From Cytidiella melzeri (lineage: Eukaryota > Basidiomycota > Agaricomycetes > Polyporales > Irpicaceae), in NCBI GenBank assembly GCA_022592445.1, contig JABYQR010000060.1, positions 102,796 to 166,795 of the forward strand: a stretch of DNA of 64,000 bases, in the 5' to 3' direction. Below are positions 57,594 through 64,000 of the stretch, piece by piece. The stretch's first letter is position 1; each line of letters begins with the position of its first letter. Below the pieces are notes generated by a model. The model did no database searches and had not been told where the DNA came from. It saw only the letters and a program-made list of their open reading frames with translations. A program made the position numbers and the translations under genes.

Positions 57594-58189
57594 TAATTTT
57601 TGTTATGTTTCAAGCAACCGTTTATGCTTATTCCAGGGTTATGCGATATAGCAGCGTGCTATCAGTTATCTGCGGCGCGGCGACAAGTTTTGATGCTGGA
57701 CGTAACCTCTTTCTTTTTTTCTTCGACAGTCAGTTACGAGCTTGTTTGCAACCGCACTACCTCTCTCGTTATTCTCCTCCTTCCTTTTGCACAGTAAGTA
57801 CCACCGCATCTGGGGCCCCACATTGCATTGTATTTCCACATCCCATTATTTTTGTCACCTCTCTGCATCTGTAGTCTACCACCAAACTAAAGGTTTTTTT
57901 AGGACTGATCAACTTTCTCTTTGTAACATGGGACTTGGAGGGTGTAGCTCAAAGAGCCATCGCCTTGAGTTATTGGGTGAAGATTTACGCCGACTGCGCT
58001 GCGAGCACAGCCATTTTAGCCGCCATCCAGCAAATACATTGCGCGTCTGTTATGTCAAAGCTACGATCATGAACAAACGCTGTGTATACGGTACAGCCAT
58101 GCCATGAACGTTATGTATAGTTACCCCTTGTTCCCTTTCTCCCTCCCCCATTCCCCTCTCCAACCACCACCACCACCCGCACCCCAGCC
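57594..58189. other. Intergenic region, promoter of the BRI3-like gene
   Basis: About 0.6 kb, ending in a C/T-rich leader (58130-58189) directly before the next ATG. Short frames only. Confidence 0.5.
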
Positions 58190-58757
58190 ATGATCTCAAC
58201 CGACCCCTCCGAGAAAGCCGCTTCCCTAGCACCTCCCTCATACTCTCCCCAGGCTTTGCCACCACACAACAATGCTCTGGCCTACCCGCCCTCGCATCAG
58301 CACACAGGGACGCCTAACATCATGAGCCCGCCTATCGGAGCTGCGTATTCTGCGCAACCTCCGATGACAATGGGCCCTGGCCAGCAGCAACCACCCATGG
58401 TTTCAAATGTGGAGACGCAAATGGGGAGTCAGTATCAAGCGCAACGTACGTTATTTTTAGGCTTACTTTCCTTCCGTCCCTGACTGGTTTTTATTGGACG
58501 TTGTGTACTTAGTGCTTGCGAGGTGTGCGAGGGGAGAGCACGACGTAGAGAAAAAGTACGGTCCGTGTGGGATCATCACCGCCGTGATCTGCTTCCCTAT
58601 TGGGTTGATCGCTCTCTTGTGAGTGTTCGTGCAACTCCCTCTCGGATTTTTGGTTTGGTTTCTGACTTGAGAACTCGTGTCGCGTTGTTTTTGGTTTTCT
58701 TCTAGCATTGACGTCGAGCGAAAATGCTCGCGTTGCGGAGTCCGACTAGAGCATTAG
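58190..58757 (+). CDS. BRI3 (brain protein I3)-like small membrane protein
   Basis: ATG 58190; the first exon is proline/glutamine rich (PPSYSPQALPPHNNALAY, PPMTMGPGQQQPP), a disordered N-terminus. Two further exons give CARGEHDVEKKYGPCGIITA, then a hydrophobic VICFPIGLIALF, then IDVERKCSRCGVRL, ending at TAG 58757. The paired cysteines flanking one membrane segment and the YGPCGIITAVICFP block are diagnostic of the BRI3 family, small lysosomal/endomembrane proteins in animals. The fungal role is unknown. The frame needs both introns (about 58448-58512 and 58619-58703). The gene is compact, with a C/T-rich leader. Confidence 0.8.
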
Positions 58758-59464
58758 CTGCTGGAAGATCGTACCCTACTACTTGGTAGTAGTACTGTAC
58801 TCTTTTTTCTTTCTTTTCGGCTCGCGGTCTTGCTCTTGGATTTATACGCGTTCCGGGGTGATAGGTTTTTCCTCATCTCTCCTCATTGGTTGGTCGACTG
58901 TCTCTCCATGTCTCACTTATTTATGTAGCTTTACATCGCTGGATTTGAATTGGCATCACCGGAATATTTAGAAGAGTATTCGCTCACTTATTCAAGGCTC
59001 AGTTCTGTAGAGTCATGTCAGGCTCCTGAGTCAATATTGACTCCTGAATGCTATGACTCTCTTGACAAACTCACAGGCTACGCCAGTCTACTGTATAGGC
59101 CCGCCACACCGCTAACTGCTTGCTCACTCTGGTACCTTAAAGATTGCCTTAGAACATATACCAAGTGTATATGTAGTCTATCTAGAAGCAGTAGCCTCTC
59201 TCTCATAGTCATCACAAAGTCCAAAATTGTTCATGTCAACAACATTGCGCCATCACATATAACATACACAATGAGAGAGAAATGCAGAGTGAACGTGGCG
59301 GGGTGTAGGTCTATAAGCTTTGAGGTTCCTCCCAATCGGAATTGAGAGGTATGTATCCAAATACATAAAATCACATTGGTACGGACCATACAGACTGTAG
59401 AATTCTACTACAAGATAGACAACAACGGCAAATCTGGTAAACTGTCTCATTTGGATGGGGATTG
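58758..59464. other. Intergenic AT-richer region with a palindrome
   Basis: No gene seen. At 59009-59060 an imperfect 52-bp palindrome has 8-bp outer arms AGAGTCAT/ATGACTCT and a perfect 16-bp core GAGTCAATATTGACTC (59028-59043). Base composition becomes AT-richer from here rightward, marking the entry into repeat-rich DNA. Confidence 0.5.
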
Positions 59465-60084
59465 CTAGCAGGTGAAAGGGCTAGTAGTATGGCAGGAGCA
59501 TGCGGCGAGAAGGGGGGGAGGCATCTGCCCTTTACGGGTCACCGGGTATTCTTTGTTAAATCTGAGGCGCGATAGCCACCGCATAAATCTGCCCTTTGGT
59601 TTTTTGGGCTCGGGACGTGGCCGGGGCCTTGCGGGGTCAGAAGGTCTTGGAGTATCCCCATGGTGACCATTTCCTGTATGGTTTTTCCTCTTTCTTTGCA
59701 TGTGCACAGCCTTAGCTGCCACCTCTTCACCTGATAGACCATCATCAGAATCAGGTGCTGCAAGTTGGTTCTGCTGCATTTGCTTATTGAACTTGTGGTC
59801 CGCAACAGCTGGTTGGTCATACCGCAGACTGAAAGAAGATGGTCAGAGACATTTTTCATTCACATACACTATGAAACATGGGTACTCACTACAACTTCTT
59901 GTCAAGTTCCGAAGTTTGTGGTGGGAACAGAGGGAGGGAGGAAGGTATGTTCACCTGTGCTCTGTCCCTCCAGGTCATTGTGGTTGCCAGAGGGAAGTGG
60001 ATGAGGGATGGCAGACACAGTCACTGTATGAAACACCCCAGTGACAATGGCAGTAAACAAGATGAGAGTAGTTGAGAATTGCAT
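59465..60084 (-). CDS. Candidate small secreted protein (uncertain frame)
   Basis: ATG 60084 starts a good signal peptide (MQFSTTLILFTAIVTGVFHT, then VTVSA) followed by IPHPLPSGNHNDLEG. A probable intron begins GTGAAC near 59949 and ends CTTTCAG near 59837. In the phase given by that intron, the next exon ends at 59539 without low-complexity character, whereas a different frame of the same exon (59465-59779) encodes a protein-like proline/arginine-rich stretch (RPRPRPEPKKPKGRFMRW). The two cannot be joined without a shift. Either the splice differs or the gene is damaged. No family recognised. A TATATAAA lies upstream near 60271-60280. Confidence 0.35.
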
Positions 60085-60493
60085 GACAAGCAAGAATATA
60101 TGGTGTTAGAGGTGAGTTGGAAAGACTGAAACAAGTCAGCTGTAAACATGGTTTTAGTATGGCAGCTTAAGGTGAGCAAACCATGAGCAACAATGTACTT
60201 ACCGGCCTGCGCTGAAGCAATGAGAAAAATGGAACTAATGGGACTGAGGTAAAAGGATGATGGCAAGGGGGTTTATATATCTAATTTGAAGAAGAATTGG
60301 TTGTCAAGGACATAGCTTTCAATGATCAGTCACAGCCCCAAAATATTGTTTCGTTTTACCTAAGTCGAAGATGGCCAGTGTTTCCAGGAACTGATCAAGT
60401 ACTGCAACAGGAAGTGAGTTGCTCTGAAACGTCCACATGGCAGCAATTACATTACCTGATGTGGTGGAGACATCAATCAGGACCTTGAACATC
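60085..60493. other. Non-coding stretch before the tandem repeats
   Basis: Contains the upstream region of the candidate secreted-protein gene. The frame at 60319-60582 on the minus strand is open but unrecognised. No gene supported. Confidence 0.4.
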
Positions 60494-61222
60494 TCCAGCT
60501 GTGCACTTGAGAGTGGTCTGAATTGTAAGTCCCACAATATTTCTCTTGCTGTCAAGAACACTGCTCTTGTACTTGCTGGCACAAAAGCAATATGATGTCA
60601 CATGCTGGCCAGGACCAATTCTCAAATCATGTACAGCAATCCACAAACATTATTTGCTCTCTAAGCAAGAATTACCAGTGTGTTGGGAGCTAATCATGAC
60701 AATACATTTACAACTCCTATATTCTGGGAGCACATTTTTTTTTTGGTTGCATCAGCAGTGGACACTGCAACTGATTGTTTCACTAAGTGCAACAGACATT
60801 AGTTGCTTTCTGAGCAAAAGTTACCATCAGGGTGCAGTCTGTAACAGTTACAACAAGAATGAGGCAGTTCAGACATCAACAGGACACATGTAAGATTCTC
60901 TTGAAGTTGACCGTGACAAGACCCTTCCAACTCCTATAACCCGGGAGCACATGCTTTCTTTGTGTTGCATCAGCAGTAGGCACTGCAACTGCTGATTTCA
61001 CAAAGTGCCACAAACATTACTTGCTTTCTGAGCAAGAGTTACCATCAGACCACAGTCTGTGGCAGTTTCAGTGAGAATGAGGCAGTTCAAACAACACCAG
61101 AACACATCTGACATGTTTGAGAAGTTGATTCTAGCAGAAAACTTCCAATCCCTGTATTGTTGGAGCATGTAAAATGCTTTCTGCTGATTTACATCAGCAG
61201 TGAGTTTTCATCAAGTACTATG
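60494..61222. repeat. Degenerate tandem repeats of about 217 bp
   Basis: The phrase CAACTCCTAT...GGGAGCACA recurs at 60711 and 60928, and in altered form (CAATCCCTGTATTGTTGGAGCATG) at 61146, giving periods of 217 and 218 bp. Each unit also holds GCATCAGCAGT, a CTTTCTGAGCAA-AGTTACCATCAG block and GAATGAGGCAGTTCA. A more decayed copy seems to start near 60494. The array abuts the LTR at 61223. No coding region. Confidence 0.75.
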
Positions 61223-61947
61223 TGTAACAGTAAGGTTACTACTCACCAGATAAGTTGATAAACTTGGGGAGATAGTGTGTGATAGAGAGTTAGAGTGGTG
61301 GTGAGTGAAGTACTGGTGGGTACTGAGTAGTCCTGGTTCAACAGAGTGGATAAGACTGAGGGGATATGCCCTCAGGAGTGCCTCTATATATACATGAAGG
61401 GGAGGACCCCAGGTACTACCTTAAGACCCCTAATACCTACATGAGTAAGCAAAGTAATCTACCTTACTAAGCATGCCCTATGCCCTAGTGGTGCCACTTC
61501 AATAATCAACCAATAGCAATTGTCCCCATGACCTGACCCCATGACCCAGCTCCAAGGCTAGACTTGTGCTAGCTTGTTCTAAGACAAGGCTAGACTTTTC
61601 CAGAAGGTTCTAAGAACTATGACATCATCTAATGGAATGTTCTATACTATGACATCATAGTTCCAGCATGTTTCACAATGTTCCAGAGAGTTCTATCATG
61701 TGATACACAGATAAGGAAAGGGGCGCATCAGCGCATCAGAGACAGAAGGCGCATCAGCGCATCAATTGATAGGCACTGAGAATAAGCGCCGGAATAGGCG
61801 CCTGATAAGCGCCAGATAAGCGCTGGATAAGCGCCTAAATAGACGCCGGATAAGCGCCGGATAAGCGCTTGACAAGCGCTTAAATATTCCCAATAATACC
61901 GTTGCCTGGTAAGGCAAGTCTTGTAGAAACATTGAAAATCTGTGACA
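61223..61947 (-). repeat. 3' LTR of the Ty3/gypsy element
   Basis: Read on the minus strand it begins TGTCACAG and ends GTTACA (TG...CA termini), 725 bp, and lies just after a purine-rich tract. Inside, near 61720-61895, are many short repeats of the type GATAAGCGCC plus GCGCATCA doublets. The partner LTR would be right of the window, so a target duplication cannot be checked. Confidence 0.7.
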
Positions 61948-61964
61948 TTACCCCCCCTTCTTGC
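61948..61964 (-). other. Polypurine tract of the Ty3/gypsy element
   Basis: On the minus strand GCAAGAAGGGGGGGTAA immediately precedes the LTR start (TGTCACAG). This is the normal position for the plus-strand primer of reverse transcription. Confidence 0.65.
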
Positions 61965-62183
61965 TTTGAACTCCGTGCAAAGAGTTTTGAACGAACACCT
62001 TGGTCATTGAGTCCACTTTTTCACCATTGTCAAGAGGGTGCCTAAGCAATTCCGAGTGACTCTAGCGGCTTCTACCGACGCCCCTGACGGGGTTCACACC
62101 TCATTGGCTGATGGTAGTCTAGTCCGTACCCTCTTCAATTGCGTCATTGGATCGTGGATGATCCTTGGTGTGTTGTTCGTGAC

Positions 62184-64000
62184 TTATACACAGTAAATCG
62201 TAGCTGAGCGTATAGCTCGGGGATGATCGTCGTAGAATTTCTTGATCGCTTCTTGAGCGTGCGTGATGTTTTCTACAGGTTCCCACGTGTTGTCGTTCGG
62301 TCCGTAGCCTTTCCAGCGTATGTAATACTGAAGCTTTTTGGCACAACCTGTACGTCTTGACTTGAGAATCTTCTCGACTTCGTATTCTTCTTCTCCGTCG
62401 ATGATATCTGGCGGAGGCATCTCCAGCTTTTGGCCTTCGAATTCAGGTTCGTTATACGGTACCAACTTGCTTGCATGGAATACAGGGTGTATCCTTGGTG
62501 AATGTTCGGGCCATTCCAGTCTGAATGTGACCGGCGAGAGCTTTTCAGCAATCTTGAATGGGCCGTAGTACTTGGCTGACAGCTTATGTCCAGATTTTTG
62601 GTAGTCTCTCAGATCTAGCATGACCTGATCGCCTTCTTTAAGGGGACCTTCTGGACGTGCTTGTCATAGTACCACTTCATGCGTTCAGCCGCAAGTTGTA
62701 ACGCCGCCTTAGCATGCTCTGAGCTTGCAAGCGGTTCCACATGATGTCATTCATGTCAGACCTTTTCAGGTCCTTAGTGAGCGTTGGACCAGCTCTAGGG
62801 TGTCTGCCGTATTCAGGTAGAAAGGCGAGTGCTTAGTTCCCTCGTGCGCTGCATTGTTGTATGCGAACTCAGCCGAACTGAGCAGTCTAGCCCAGTCGTC
62901 ATGTAGTTGATCAACGTAACAACGCAGGTACTGTTCGAGCGTTTGATTAACTCGTTCAGTTTGACCATCAGTCTGCGGATGATATGCAGTAGTCATTGTA
63001 GATTCTATCCCTAGCATTTTACACCATTCCTGGAATAAATCTGCTGCGAATTGTGGACCTCGGTCGGAAATGATCTGCAAAGGTAACCCGTGAAGGGTCC
63101 AGACTCTCTCATAGAGTAGAGCTGCAAGATCTTTTGCCGAGAACTCGTTTACGATAGGGAAGAAGTGCGCCCTTTTAGTCAGGCGGTCTACGACTACGCA
63201 GATAGCATTGAAGCCATCAGACTCCGGTAACTGAGTAATCAAGTGACAGTCATGATATCCCATGGTTCGGCCGGAACCGGATTAGGGATGAGTGGTCCAT
63301 AAGGCTGTTGCGGACGAGTCTTCATCCGCTGACATGTGTCACAGCCTGTCACGTATTTCTTGACATCAGTGGTTAAACCTGGCCACCAGTAGTTTCTCGA
63401 GATCAGTTCGTACGTTTTCCATCTGCCAGGATGTCCGGCAGAAGGTAATTGTGATGCATCTGGATGATTTGGCGTCTCAGATCTAATTTCTGATCTTTGG
63501 GGATGTAGACTTTTCCACGGTATAGGAGTAATCCGTTCTCAAAATTCCATTCCTCTAGTGATTTCTTGAACTCCCTAGGACCAGAGTTAAGTAGCTGCTG
63601 ATAGTCCTTGGTAACTTCGTCGTTCATGAGTGCTTCCTTGACCCGTCTTAGGATTTCATCATCGTTGATAGGCGAGTCATGAGAGTTTTCGATAGCAGAA
63701 TGGCAAAAAACTCGGGTTTAAGGAGAATTTTGTCCTTGTTATCGGAATTTACCCCCTCTTCATGATCTGGCCTCCTGGACAGAGGATCTGCGGTAAGCAT
63801 GGTCTTTCGGGTTTGTGCCGGAGCACGAAATTAAATCGCGTGAGGTATAACGCCCATCGCGCTTGTCTCCGAGTCAGCTTCTGGGCATTCCTGAAATATG
63901 TCAGGTTTTGGTGATCCGACCATATTTCTACGGTAATTGGATGTCCTTCCAGATGTTGACGGTACTCCTCCAGGGCGCGGATAATAGCCAACAACTCTTA
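62184..64000 (-). pseudogene. Ty3/gypsy pol remnant: RNase H, integrase and chromodomain in broken frames
   Basis: 63749-63994 encodes RNase H ([28 protein letters not shown]). 63403-63627 and the frame left of it give the tether and the integrase zinc region (HH..., then CDTC). 62766-63263 is the integrase core with the first Asp in CVVVDRL, the second in ISDRGPQF and Glu in DGQTERVNQ; 35 residues separate the second Asp and the Glu, the canonical D-D35-E. 62184-62621 is the GPF/chromodomain tail (EYEVEKILKSRR, YYIRWKGYGPNDNTWEP). Frame changes occur near 63797, 63705, 63435, 63265, 62765 and 62640, so it is a relic. Confidence 0.88.

Larger units (their letters stand above)
61223..64000 (-). 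mobile_element. Ty3/gypsy LTR retrotransposon (chromovirus), 3' half, decayed
   Basis: Order on the minus strand: RNase H, integrase with zinc domain, chromodomain, polypurine tract, 3' LTR. This is the Ty3/gypsy order, and the integrase C-terminal chromodomain places it among chromoviruses. Gag, protease and most of the reverse transcriptase lie right of the window. Several single-base frame breaks show that this copy cannot make a full polyprotein. Confidence 0.88.

Overview
The window is nuclear DNA from a filamentous basidiomycete, most probably an Agaricomycete. The genes carry many short (about 45-110 bp) GT-AG introns with CTRAY-like branch points. The families present (a Plavaka transposase, DUF6532 and DUF6534 proteins, an RlpA-like secreted protein, septin-like GTPases, Zn2Cys6 proteins) are typical of that group. 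No rRNA, tRNA or CRISPR feature was recognised.

Layout. 1-2.5 kb: 5' part of a LINE-type retrotransposon on the minus strand. 2.58-8.88 kb: a two-gene Plavaka-type DNA transposon, with a rightward transposase and a divergent leftward DUF6532 gene, inserted beside or inside an unidentified reading frame. 9.6-14.7 kb: housekeeping genes for a hotdog thioesterase, thiamine thiazole synthase and chorismate mutase. 15.2-23.6 kb: a leftward array of two septin-like GTPases interleaved with zinc-cluster genes, where one GTPase appears joined in frame to a protein with two Zn2Cys6 clusters. 25.6-35.6 kb: dihydroxy-acid dehydratase, RIO1 kinase and a Rif1 homologue that shares a divergent, MCB-containing promoter with RIO1. 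35.6-46 kb: a gene-poor stretch with gene fragments, one RlpA-like secreted protein, one FAD oxidoreductase, and a tandem duplication of the 5' end of that oxidoreductase. 46-58.8 kb: gene-dense again, with an Nha1-type Na+/H+ antiporter, Nop12, a YEATS-domain protein, a DUF6534 7-TM protein and a BRI3-like protein. 58.8-64 kb: AT-richer repetitive DNA with a candidate small secreted protein, about 217-bp tandem repeats, and the 3' half of a decayed chromodomain Ty3/gypsy element with its 3' LTR.

Several genes serve core metabolism: Thi4 (thiamine), Aro7 (aromatic amino acids), Ilv3 (branched-chain amino acids). Rio1 and Nop12 both act in ribosome assembly. They are not arranged as an obvious pathway cluster. 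The most unusual material is the Plavaka/DUF6532 two-gene element, the septin-like/zinc-cluster array with its apparent fusion, and the duplicated, hairpin-bearing region near 42 kb. Gene ends and splice sites were read by eye from reading-frame continuity and splice consensus; exact first exons are the least certain part.
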